In this document: piece by piece, positions 51,462 to 62,485 of the stretch
Numbering within the stretch: position 1 is the first letter of the stretch
Layout: each line of letters begins with the position of its first letter
Assembly: GCA_008933995.1 (NCBI GenBank)
Contig: WARS01003734.1
Span: forward strand, 1,882,599-1,946,598
Length of the DNA: 64,000 bases
Direction of reading: 5' to 3'
Source of the DNA: Datnioides undecimradiatus
Lineage: Eukaryota > Chordata > Actinopteri > Lobotiformes > Datnioididae
Made by a program: the position numbers and the translations under genes
The notes under the pieces: generated by a model
Databases searched by the model: none
Told to the model about the DNA's origin: nothing
What the model saw: only the letters and a program-made list of their open reading frames with translations

Positions 51462-54031
51462 GTGATGCAGCTTTAAGTTCAGACAGTTTGAAAATGTATA
51501 CAAACCTATAAAAGTGATATTTTAAGATTTCTTTGCATTCAAACCAGTTCGTTTTGATTTGATCCAGCGTTTTCTTTGTGGCAGTAATTCCCTCTCCGCG
51601 CTGTAACTCTCTATTGTGAGTGGCAGACCCTGTGCTACTCACAGTGCTTGCAAACAAGCACTTAATTGAAAGTATTACTTTATTTATCTCCCACGTATCT
51701 GCATCACTGTTTCCCATTAACTCTCTTAATGCTGTATCACGTTACTGGTAATGCAAACAAAACGTTTCTGTGCACATGGTCGCTTTTATTGTAAAGCAGT
51801 CACAGGAAAGTAATTGTGTGTGTTACAGCATTTAGCACCGAACACAAGCACTTTATCTACAACAAAAGGCAGTTTTAAAATACTGCGGGGAGACCTTCAA
51901 CACAGAGAGGGCTGGAGACTTTATGGATTTCCTTACAGTCAACTGGCCCAGCGGGATTTGTCCCAGTGTGCCAGATGGTCAGTAACACCTCTGGACACCA
52001 GCTTCACCATGGCCTGGTTACTGGCATGTGGAGATCTCAGCTTCTCTTGGAATTAAGGAAAAAAGCAGATTATTGACTGTAACTGCTTTACTGTAGACAA
52101 ATAAACCAGTTGCCATTGTATTTCTAACAAGGAGGGTCTGTTACCAGGGTAACCACAGGTGTCATCAAAGCAACTAGGAGAGTTCGTGCAGTATCAGAAT
52201 AATTGGAAAAATTAACACAAACACCAAGTCGGAACAAAGTTTCAGTTTGTGACTTGTTGACTTTAGTTTTATAACAATATTAAAAACTTAATAAAATCAA
52301 TTTTATTATATAAAGCATCAAAGTGTATCATTATTGTTGGATAGCAACTTGAATCTTGACATTCGTCTAAACATCGTATAATGAAACGTGGACGTAGCAT
52401 CTGATGAGTTAAAGGCTCATGAACACACCAAAGTTGGAAAAACGACTTCCCAGCTCGGGAGTTGTTAATAATAATAATGTTTATTGTTCAGTGTAACGGG
52501 TGGAGAATGATGACACCATCGGCGTTTAGATTGTTTTGATGCTATCAGCTTTGTTTCTGTGCTTCCTGTAGGGTACGCCCTGATATCAACCCCAGCCGAA
52601 GCTACATGTTTGCACAAAGCAAGACTCAAACTGTGTTGTTTGCTAAATATAAAATTACAGTTTGCTCTTCAGTAAACAAGCTTCCCTTATGTCCACCCAA
52701 CCAATACAGGGAGGTTTGTTTCTGTCATCCGTCCACCTTCTCAAGCTGGATACCCTTTCTTTACTGCGGAGGACGACCTTATGTAACGTGAATTTCATGC
52801 GAAATCCAGGTGGCTGTCACAGCAACAGATGGGCAGATCGTCCCCATTGTCATGGCCTTTTCAACGACAGCAAAGTCCACCTTTGTAACCCTGAAGGGAG
52901 CAAAATCTGCAATAGCCAAGAACAGTTCGTTCATGAAAGCATGGGCAAAGAAATAACTGTGTGTCAGAGTGCAGCACAACAAAAGTCTATTGATCTGCAG
53001 CAGCGGCGTCGCACAATCCACACATCTGACAGGAAAAATGTCGAAGATGCATCTGCTTTACGAGACCCGTGATACCACTCAGTCAGATTTACTGCAAGAG
53101 AGGCTGTAAAACACCCTCACATTCAGAGAGATGTTTAAAAACCGTTCATACCACATGATATTCCATTGCTTTTCAAGAACCAGGTATAAAATAAATATAT
53201 GAATCAGCTGAAAGGGCAGGAAATGTAATTACATTAGCACCTTTCTCTGGTTTTCAGGACGTGTCCTGGAAACTTTTTCGTTTGGTCCCTCTTAAAATCA
53301 GACCTGAAACACTGCCCTGACTAAATAAACTAAGTGACCATGGGTGGATTTATTGGACAGGAGAGTGTTTGAATTTCCCCAAAAAAACTTGTACCTGGTG
53401 CTGAAAACAAACAGCCCCGCAGTTTTAGCTCCTTTTATCAGTTTTAGGCCGTTTAAAATGTGGTGAATATGGTAAATGTACGTAATGACTGTTTTGTGCT
53501 GCTTTAGGTTTTAATCCTAATACTGAATTTCACTTTATTAGTGTGTTTTAGAGCATTCAGCAAGTTGTTTTTGCAAGCCAATAGATTTTACAGTTATTAT
53601 GATTTCATTGTACTTTATTTTATTAATTTTCTTTATTTCAGGTGCAATATTTAACGTTACAGCAGCAGAAGATCAGAAACACATATAAAAGGACAAAGAG
53701 AATAAAATACGTATATTATACAGAATATATATTATTTTACAGCACACTACAACACTGTAATCTTTACTTTTATTACATTTAACTGTCAGTTGTATCTAAA
53801 ATTAAACTTTTACCTCAAAAACACATCAAGGTTTATAAAATACATTATTTTTCTTAAGATCTTTATTGAAAATGAGTTTTCTAGAATCATGAATCATGTT
53901 TCAGGCGTCTGTGAGACGTTTATTTTCTAATCTTCTCACATGGTTTTATTTAAATAAATGTCTCAGACAAACAAATCAAATTCATCCAGTAATACACAAA
54001 AGAAAACAACAAAGGAAATAAGTAAACATCT
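51462..54031. other. Intergenic DNA, no gene seen
   Basis: Two balanced, non-repetitive blocks (about 51780-52060 and 52560-53090) stand out from AT-rich surroundings and could be conserved non-coding elements. The 136-codon plus-strand frame at 52662-53072 shows no recognisable domain or splice sites. The rest is unremarkable. Confidence 0.3.
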
Positions 54032-54100
54032 CACGACCTCTCAGATTTATCTGGCGACCGTTTGAAGGGGTCTGAACCCTGGAGACCACTGGATTAAACT
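54032..54100 (+). repeat. Dispersed repeat, copy 2 (first copy at 868-945)
   Basis: Shares AGATTTATCTGG, GACCGTTTGAAGGGG and ACCACTGGATTAAA with the copy at 868-945. Confidence 0.6.
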
Positions 54101-54834
54101 CTCTACTGTCTGTACATGTTGCTGATAATAGTTCTGTACTTTTATGTAAGTCAGATTTTAGAGTTTTACTTTTAATTAAGTGATTTTGCACAGTTGTATT
54201 AGGCTTTCTCACCTCACATCAAAGGATTATATATTTCTATGATTTTGAGGACCTTTTACCTTTTAAAGGTTGAACTGCAGAAGCTATCAAACAGTAAATC
54301 AGATAAAAGATTTTTTGAAACACACCTGAATGAGGTAAAGACACTAATATGTCTTTGTCCGCTGTAGAGACAGATGTGGGTGTTTAACTCCGTAACATAG
54401 CTGTGAGATAAAGAAGCGGAGGAGAAGCTGGGTTCTTTCTCTCTTTTTACTCCTGTGTGGTTTCATAATGACTCGCCGCTCCGTTTGTTAACTCTGCAGA
54501 TTTTCTATTCGCTTTTGTGATTTGAAATAAAGAGTTGGGAGATCTGGCCCCTTAAAGGTCGGTTGTAGAGAACATGAAGCCAGATAGGGACAAAAAAAAG
54601 CTGGGTCACTACAGGTCTCTGTGGAAAACTATATAACTTGAAAAATATATAATTCAGTTAAAAGCAAATATGAAACTGAGGCCTTGTTAGTACGAACAGC
54701 TGTGAGTCACAGTAAAAGCCCGTGTTTAACGTGAATCAGCAGCAGGAGATGTTTGGTTGGCATTAGCATTGAAGCATGAACAGGCTGGTGAGATATGCTT
54801 TTCATATGAAGAGTTAAAATAAAGATGGCCGTCA

Positions 54835-55205
54835 CGTCTACACTTCCTCCCACTGGACCTGCCGAAGATAAAATATCCTGCCATCTTGCTTTGGTGATGT
54901 CATTTTGAGTATATGCAGCATGGAACCATGGTATTGCGAGGTCCCGCCCACTGAGCTGTCAATCATGATGTCACACCTCTTTTTTAATAGCATCAAATAA
55001 CTGATTAAAACCAAACTGATCTGAAAAGTGAACAGTTGAACAAACATCAGCGTTATAAGAACCAGCTGAAATGACAGGAACCATCTACTGACGTGGAGGG
55101 GGCGGGGCTTATGAGCTGTGCTGCAGCCAGACACCAGAGGGCGATCCAGGTGTTTTAGCGTCACCTTTAAGGAGGTGTCATGTTGTTGATTCATTCATTT
55201 ACAGT
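54835..55205. repeat. Dispersed repeat with GGGGGCGGGGCTTATGA block
   Basis: The segment has the ordered blocks TGTCAATCATGATGTCACAC, CAAATAACTGATTAAAACCA, AACCAGCTGAAATGACAGGA, GGGGGCGGGGCTTATGAGCT, CAGACACCAGAGGGCGATCC and GGAGGTGTCATGTTGTTGAT. I recall this block order from a frequent teleost interspersed repeat. The family was not assigned and the ends are approximate. Confidence 0.55.
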
Positions 55206-55269
55206 ATTTTAACTCTCTCCTGTCTCACTGACACGGTGTGATCATTGTTGTGAGCAGACAACATAACAG

Positions 55270-55640
55270 AGACATGTAACTTAGTACATTTACTCAAGTA
55301 TTACTCAATAGTACTTTCTCTTTAATTGAATGTTTCCATTTTATGTTGGTTTCTTCTTCGACTCCATCACATTTTATAGACAAATATTAATCCAGACTAG
55401 TACTAAATATAATTTAATTAATATACTATGACATATTATTGCTGATTAAGCTACCAATAAGCATTTAATCACTGAAATCACTGAAAGCACCTCTGAATGA
55501 TGCTCATATGTGAATGCATCAATCGTTGTAAACCATTTATATGAAGAGTTTTTGTAAAATTTAGCCAAAATTTTGTTACTTTAAGTACATTTTGATGCTT
55601 ATATCTTCAAACTTTTACCTGAGTAAACTTGTGGATTTTT
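55270..55640 (-). repeat. Dispersed AGTAAAAGTACT repeat, reverse orientation
   Basis: Starts with AACTTAGTACATTTACTCAA followed by GTATTACTCAATAGTACTTT, passes through TTCCATTTTATG and CTTCGACTCCATCACATTTT, and ends in CTTTTACCTGAGTAAACTTG. This is the minus-strand counterpart of the copies at 8868, 11340 and 22600. Confidence 0.6.
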
Positions 55641-56022
55641 TTTTTAATTCTTATATTCTTATACTCTCACACTGTACTTCATACATTAATTTAAATAAAC
55701 ACTGAACACGAAGTAAAGCTTTATTACTGCATTACTGAATTAGCCGGTGTACCTAATGAACTGGCGTAATTAAAAACACTAACTCATTTCCTGTGAGTCC
55801 CCCGTGCGCGTGAAAGCAATGAAACACCACCAGCAATGAAACAGGACCATGCAGAGATACAGCGAGAAGTAATTATTGATCACGTTAAATAAATTAATCA
55901 CAATTATAATTTAAAATAACTGGATATGTCTTCATAAAACTGTGTCTTACTTTAAATAGAACCCAAAAGTGGAACCACTCCAGCCTTTAATGGTTCTCCA
56001 GGCTCGTTGCAGGAGACCACAC

Positions 56023-56092
56023 ACTATGCACACACACACACTGTGCACACACACACTGACACGCACACACACACACACTGTGCACACACCAT
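56023..56092 (+). repeat. Interrupted (CA)n microsatellite
   Basis: CA runs separated by CTGTG and CTGACACG interruptions; GCACACACACACACTGTGCA-like units recur. It sits just upstream of the CpG-rich segment. Confidence 0.9.
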
Positions 56093-56129
56093 AGGATTTT
56101 AACACCTCCTACTTGACTCTGTGCAGCAG

Positions 56130-56413
56130 GCTGAGCTGTTACCTAGTTACAGGCAAGAGACGGTGCGACCTGCGCGCAGTTTATAATGTTGCGCTGCTGA
56201 CTTTCGGTGCATCAGTCAGTCCGGGAACCTGCGGAGGAGAAAGGCGCACCGGAGATCTGCGGCGGACTTTGTTTCACGGCTGGAGGATGAGAATAAAACA
56301 CGTCCTGACGGGGAATAAACGAAGCGCACCTGCTCCTCTCGCGTTGTTTCATCATTAGATCCTGCAATCCCAGAGAGAGAGGACGGCTCGGCTCGGAAAG
56401 TCTCAGTTTGAAG
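56130..56413 (+). promoter_or_regulatory. CpG-rich segment with splice donor: possible untranslated first exon and promoter
   Basis: CpG and GC content rise sharply here compared with the AT-rich flanks (GCGCGCAG, CGGCGG, CTCGGCTCGG). The segment ends at a strong donor, TTTGAAG|GTGAGTT, with the intron starting at 56414. No open frame through it is credible, so it would be a non-coding first exon of a plus-strand gene whose coding exons lie beyond 64000. ELFN2, a near neighbour of CYTH4 in mammals, is one candidate but is not demonstrated, and human CYTH4 and ELFN2 are not arranged head to head as they would be here. Confidence 0.4.
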
Positions 56414-58381
56414 GTGAGTTAAAAGAGTCCGTGTAGTTTTATTAAGAAATTATAATTTCTTAATTTGAAGATTCATCAACCTGCTGCATGTGTGTTTGGC
56501 TGATTCAGTAGTGAGTGTCTGTGATTTGTGGGCTGATGTCTGTCGAGCGTCCGTGTCTCTCGGCTCAGACTGGAGGCACAATTTCCCCTTAAACGCTGTT
56601 AATTAGTGCAGAGAAGACGCTTGAATGTTGGGACTCGTCAGGAAAATCAGCCAAAAATGTGTCAAGACTGTCAAATTTAAAGAGTCTTAACAGATAAACT
56701 GCACATTATTTAGCCGGTGTTATGAATAAAACACTCTAAATATTATAATTTAAGGTAATAGCTTCTGTTTGTGCAGCAGCGGTCCCTCATCAAGACTTAA
56801 AATGACTTAAAACGACATTTTATTAGTATTTTCTATCTATTTATGGTCTTTTTGCACATGTTTTCAGTCTGTTTGTCCTGAGTGTGAGTGATTTGCACCT
56901 CTGTGGAGTCTTTTTCTGTCTCTTTGTGGCTGTTTTCTGTCTTTGTGGGCATTTTGCATCTCATATTTTGTGAGACATAAACCCATTAGCTTCTAAATAA
57001 ACCATCTACTGCACAGAGAAATAAAGAGGTTTGGTAACTGAGGTGGTTTTGACAGTAAGTTTCTGTTGCTGTTAGTAAACAGTCAAAAATAATTGTTTCT
57101 TAATGTTTTCTTAATAACTTAAGTGTTTCCTTTATGTATTTTAAGGGGTTTTATCATTATAAATATAACTAAGGTCAGTAGTCTGTTTCACTGTAAAGCA
57201 CATAAACCTAATTTAATATGTGCAGACAGACTACTGAATATTGCCATATGAACAAACTCAACTTTGTCAAAACTGCCATTTCAACCATTAAACACGTCAT
57301 TTTACACATATATAAAGATATTTTAAGTGTTTTTTAAAGTGCAGTATTTGAAATTACAACATTTTATAATAATACGCATGGATTTTTTTTTACTGTATTA
57401 ACATATAACTGCTGTTATTTTAGCTTACAGTTAAATGTTGATATGCTGCTTAAGAAGCTGAGTGAAAGACTTAAATTAAAGAGTTTAATATTTTACTACA
57501 AAATTAGGAATTAAGTGATTTTTTGGTGATTAAGGCATGTTAATGGTTTTCTTTAGTGTCTTTCTCAATATATCCTGGTCATCTCCACCTCTCTGGTCTT
57601 CCTCTTGCGCAGCAGAGATGCTAAATCTAATTAATCTGTGTCATTTTTAAATTGTGCAGCAGCGTCGGATGTTTCAGCACTGAGGGTTTGAACAATCCCA
57701 GGTGATTAAAAAACGATAAGGAGCAGTGAAGAAGTGCAGTCGTAGCTGCAGGAAGGTTTGTGCTCAGCCTGAAAATCATCAGTTTTCTTTTGTTAAAGTG
57801 CTTTAAGCAACAGTTTGGGGATAACAGACGTGTTTGTTTATCCATTTTCACGCAATAGGTGGATAACACAGACAAAATCAATACTAATACAGCACCGAGC
57901 TGTATCTCAATTATATAAGTGTTTGCTTGGTTGATTACAGAGAGCAGCTTTGTTAAAACTAATCATCCGTTTAGACGTGAGGACAGTGAACCAGTGGATC
58001 CTGTTCTGAGAACTGAATCGTGATTTGTTTCAGCTTTTTCCTGGAAAAAAATGGGAAAAATATCAAGAAATGTTCCCCACTGTGTTTATGACAGCGTGAG
58101 TCTGATTACCAGCTGACATGATTTGTTCAGTTCAGCTCAGAGGAGCAGAGACACAACACGGCGCCTCAGCAGTGAGCGTCTTTCGGTTGCGTTCAAAACA
58201 TTATTTTGTCTTTTTTTTACACATTTCACACGTAGAATAGAAGCAAAATATGAAAAGATGTGTGTATTATTCATCATGTGGGATCCTGGAAGTTGAGATC
58301 ATAATGAAGTCACACACTAACAGCAAAATTATGCCTTCATCTGTCCGTCCACAATGTGATTCAGACGCAAATTCAAATTCA

Positions 58382-58382
58382 A

Positions 58383-58414
<32 letters not shown>

Positions 58415-58430
58415 TCATACACATGTATGA
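58382..58430 (+). repeat. (CA)n microsatellite
   Basis: Interrupted CA run followed by the inverted pair ACTCATACACATGTATGAGT. Confidence 0.85.
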
Positions 58431-58724
58431 GTGTGTATGTCATCACAGGTGGGAAGTTAATTAGCTCAGCCCACAGCATAATTTCAAGCAAAATTGGCTT
58501 TTTTATGAGGTGAACAAGGCAGAAACGTTCAGTGTTTAGCAACAACACATCACTGTATATCCAGCCGCACTTAAACAGGTTCAGGCTTTAAAACGTGAAA
58601 TGTGTTTGACAGGACATTTACGATCCAGGCGCTAACTCCTGGTTAGAGAAATGAAATGTTGGACAGCGGGAAAGTTAAATAGTGAAATGAGCAGAGGGTT
58701 TCTGGTTAATCATAGTTTCATAAG

Positions 58725-59240
58725 TTCAAGGGAACAAATTAACATTTTAGTTTGGCTAGTTAGCTTAGCATAAAGCCTGTAAACAGCTAACCTGGCTCTG
58801 TCTAACTCATTAGCAGACTGGATCTTGTTTTTCTGTTAAAACCAGGGGGGCGGGGCTTATGTAAAAACAATTATCTCTCAACTGGGATCGTTAACTTCCT
58901 GGATTCTGCACTGGTTGCCTAGCAACTACTCACTTTAGCACTTAACCAAAGCCGAAAAAGCACAAGATGTTGTTTTTTACTTATTGTTTTGTACAGATTC
59001 AACAAACAAGATGAAAGGTTGTTGTTAATGAGCTTTAAAGGCGCTTTTAGATGGATTTTGTCACTTTTGGACGGAGCCAGGCTAGCTGTTTCCCTCTGTT
59101 TCCAGTCTTTGTGCTAAGCTAAGCTAACTGGCTGCTGGCTGTAGCTGCATTTTAAGCGCACAGTCATGAGAGACGTGTCGATCTTCTCGTCCAACTGTCC
59201 TCAGAAAAGAAATTCAGCTTATTTTACAACATTTTAAACT
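58725..59240 (+). repeat. Long copy of teleost dispersed repeat (AAGCTAAGCTAACTGGCTG family)
   Basis: Blocks in order: GTTAGCTTAGCATAAAG, GGATTTTGTCACTTTTGGAC, GGAGCCAGGCTAGCTGTTTC, CCAGTCTTTGTGCTAAGCTA, AGCTAACTGGCTGCTGGCTG and CATGAGAGACGTGTCGATCT. I recall this order as typical of one high-copy fish repeat. Smaller copies are at 4185-4270 and, reversed, 29625-29725. Confidence 0.7.
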
Positions 59241-60221
59241 TGTTCCTTATTGTTATCTGACGTTTTAACACGAGAAGATCAATTTCACTTTAATTGAACA
59301 CAGGAGACAACTCTCAACTGTCACATCTGTGGTGAACAATACGTGTGTTAAACCTGTGACTCAGACGTGTGACTGGCGTGTTAAATTGCTGCCACGTTTA
59401 CACCTTCCAAAGCTGTGACAGGTAAACGGGATATTTCCCTCCTGATCATGTGTTTTCCCTCCCGCGGCCGGCGAGATTGGCATCCACCTCACACAGATGA
59501 CTCGTACAAGGCAGGAAAAAAAGGTCAGCAGAGCTTAAGACTAAAGACAGAATTGGATGCCGGGCTGTGTGTGTGAATTCACCGGGTTCATTAAGTCTCG
59601 CCAGCTCGCCGAGCTCAGAGAAGAAGCCCCACGAGTTTTCATTTTAACATCTAGCAACACCAAAAAATCAGCCTGCTGTTGCCTGAAGAATATATCAAGA
59701 ATTAAGAGTCTCAGGGACGTAAGACCTCAAACCAAGAGAGACCACATCAGTCCAGCTCTCAGACCTTTACACTTCCTGTTTGTGTTGTGCATGTAACACT
59801 GAACACCACAGGTCTGGATCAAACTCCCACAACACTTGAGGTCCTTTCAAACCTCTGTTCATGAGCATCTTCCTCTGATGTTCTGTGCTCAGTTAAAGCT
59901 TTAAAGCACTGTGATTTGCCACTTTGTTGGCAGCTGCTGTGCATTTGTAATTAAACCCTCACACCCCTGCTGCATCGTCAAGTTGGATTTATGTCAAGAT
60001 CATAATACAAATATTAGTTACCAGTATTTAATTATGTTTGTATGATTTAAAGTGACTGATTCTTCGTTTACGTATGCTTTATGTATGATTTATTAAAAAA
60101 CTGACCAGGCTTAACATTTTCTGTAGGTCAGGTGCTAAAATCACTAACATCTGCATATAATAAATAACAAATTTAATATCATCCAACCATTTTCCAGAAT
60201 GAGTCTGAATTGTGAAGAACC

Positions 60222-60640
60222 TGCAGTTCCCTGAGCGTCCACCAGAGGCTCCAGCAGCGAGTCAGTCCCCATAGACCCCCATGTTAAAATGCAGCAGTAA
60301 ACATGTTTACAGCCTGGTACAAACAACGGTTTGGTCTCTGCAGCTAGTTTCCCCGTTCATGACGACTGTACGGGCTGAATTTATATAGAACTCACTCCTT
60401 TAAATCAGATTAACACCTGAAGATATGCAGAATGAAGGGGCGGGGCTGTTTCAGCAACCATGCACCATTATCACCACCACCCATATGACACCTTTGCACA
60501 GTTTGAGGATTAGCCTTGAGTTAGATGTTGTCACAAACGGCTAAGATGGCGACGTCCAGATTCACCACATACTGAGCTTCACCATTGCTCTAGGTGACAT
60601 CACGGCGGCTCTGTCCATGTTGTTTAACAGTCTGTGGTTT
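60222..60640 (+). repeat. Dispersed repeat, longer copy of a direct pair
   Basis: Shares with 62218-62485 the blocks CTGCAGTTCCCTGAGCGTCC, AGAGGCTCCAGCAGCGAGTC, CCCATAGACCCCCATGTTAA, TTTCAGCAACCATGCA and, later, GAGCTTCAC and CATCACGG(C/T)GGCTC. I recall the CCCCATAGACCCCCATGTTA core as a hallmark of an abundant teleost repeat. Confidence 0.85.
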
Positions 60641-60870
60641 TAGTGGCTCTCACACATGTCGCAGGGCGAGAGAGGATATCATGTCATTTTCAGGAAGGCA
60701 GGCCGACGAACTCCCCGCTGAGTTTGGAGGTTACAAAAAAAAAATACAGCATGAAATATTCATGCATCAGCTCGCTGAGCCACAAGTCTCTGACTTATTC
60801 AAGGACTGCAGATTCATTCTGAATAACGACCGGAACTGATTCGGAGGCACTTGTGATCCTCAGCAGCGAG

Positions 60871-60871
<1 letters not shown>

Positions 60872-60907
<36 letters not shown>
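60872..60907 (+). repeat. (CA)18 microsatellite
   Basis: Uninterrupted run of about 18 CA units. Confidence 0.95.
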
Positions 60908-60913
<6 letters not shown>

Positions 60914-62217
60914 CGCACAGTCTCAAAGTGTGTATAGTACTTTTATCTACATGTTTGGATGAGCTCTCCCGCACATGCATAGAAATTCATGTTGTGATGG
61001 CATCAAGTGTTGGTGGCTTGAGTCTCCTCTAGAGCCTAAACAATTAATCAGCGGACGGATGATTAATTAGCAACTCTTTAATCGTTTATAAGTCACCATA
61101 AGTCAGTGTGAGGATTTATTTTCCTTCTTTAATTTCCTTGTAATTGTAAAGTCAGACAGACATTTGCCATGATTTTCTAATATTTATATACAGATAAATA
61201 TTAATTAATCAGGAAATAGTCCTCAGGTTAACTGATAATGAAAACAATCCTGATTTACCAGTCCTAAACAAATATAGCTGCTAATTTTGTAGTGTTTTAA
61301 TAAATCAAGTGACCTGAAAATGTGACGAAGGTGACGTCGTCAAATGTTTTGTCCCAAAACTCACAAATTATTCAGTGTGCATTGCTATAAAACAGAAAGA
61401 AGCAGAATAAACTAATTTTAATGGTCACAGATCAGCTTTACAGTACTTTTCCTGTTGCACCGAATGCAGATAAAATTATATTAATGATTATTTATTTAAC
61501 AAAACAGTTGTGCTTAATTTTCTGTGACTGATTAATGAAATAATGACTTATTTGTATAGAAATGGACTTTTCTCGTAGTTATTTGGCTCTTTCCAGGTTG
61601 ATAAACTGATTCAGAGCTTCACAAAGTTTTAAACATCTTTGAAATGACAGCAGACAAAAGTTTAGTTGAGAGAAGGTCGCTCTGCGCTCGTGAGTTGTTT
61701 GTCCTCCAGCAGAGACGGCAGAGTTGTTGTTGAGGGTCGTGTGCTGTTTGTATGAATCCACCCTCATTAAACTTTGAAACAAACCCGCAAAACAAAGTGT
61801 GATACCACCGAGCTTATGTTCATTTTGATGTGTGAAAGACGACACGTAGTGTGAAACGCGTCGGCGGCCCAGCTCTGAACAGACTCGAGTGCGAGCTGGC
61901 AAACCGAGCACAGAAAGTGTTTTGTGTTCATAATATGCATCAGCGTCATAACAATATAGTTTGTACTCACTTTAAATTAATAATTAAGGAGCAGAAATAA
62001 ATAATGAAAACTATAGGCACAAAAATTAGATTTACTACAGAATATTTAAACATAAGAGTTCAGTGTTTTGGGAACATTGATGCCAGAGTCGTCATGAATA
62101 TGAACAGTAGGGGGCAGTGTGGGGATGGCAGCAGATGCATGTTGTAAGAAATTGGCTGCAGTGCCAGTGCCCTTCTGTTTTTGCAACCCCCGGGGCTGAA
62201 ACATGAAGCTGAAGCGT

Positions 62218-62485
62218 CAAAGCTGCAGTTCCCTGAGCGTCCACTAGAGGCTCCAGCAGCGAGTCAGTCCCCATAGACCCCCATGTTAAAATGCCCAACT
62301 TTGCAGCAGCATTAAACATGTTTACTGACAGCTATCCGCTAGCTGTCTGCTGCGTTTCAGCAACCATGCATCATTTGGCCCCAGCTCCCCGCCACCCACG
62401 TGCCAACGTCCAGGTCCACCCCACACCGAGCTTCACAATCGCATCACGGTGGCTCAGTCCATTTTGTTTCTTATAATCAGTTTCA
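62218..62485 (+). repeat. Dispersed repeat, shorter copy of a direct pair
   Basis: Same family as 60222-60640, about 2 kb downstream in the same orientation, lacking an internal segment of roughly 150 bases. Confidence 0.85.

Noticed and set aside
60594..60839. 81-codon frame with a possible acceptor near 60663
   Set aside because: No domain, no matching donor and no phase partner. More likely a non-coding, possibly conserved, block.
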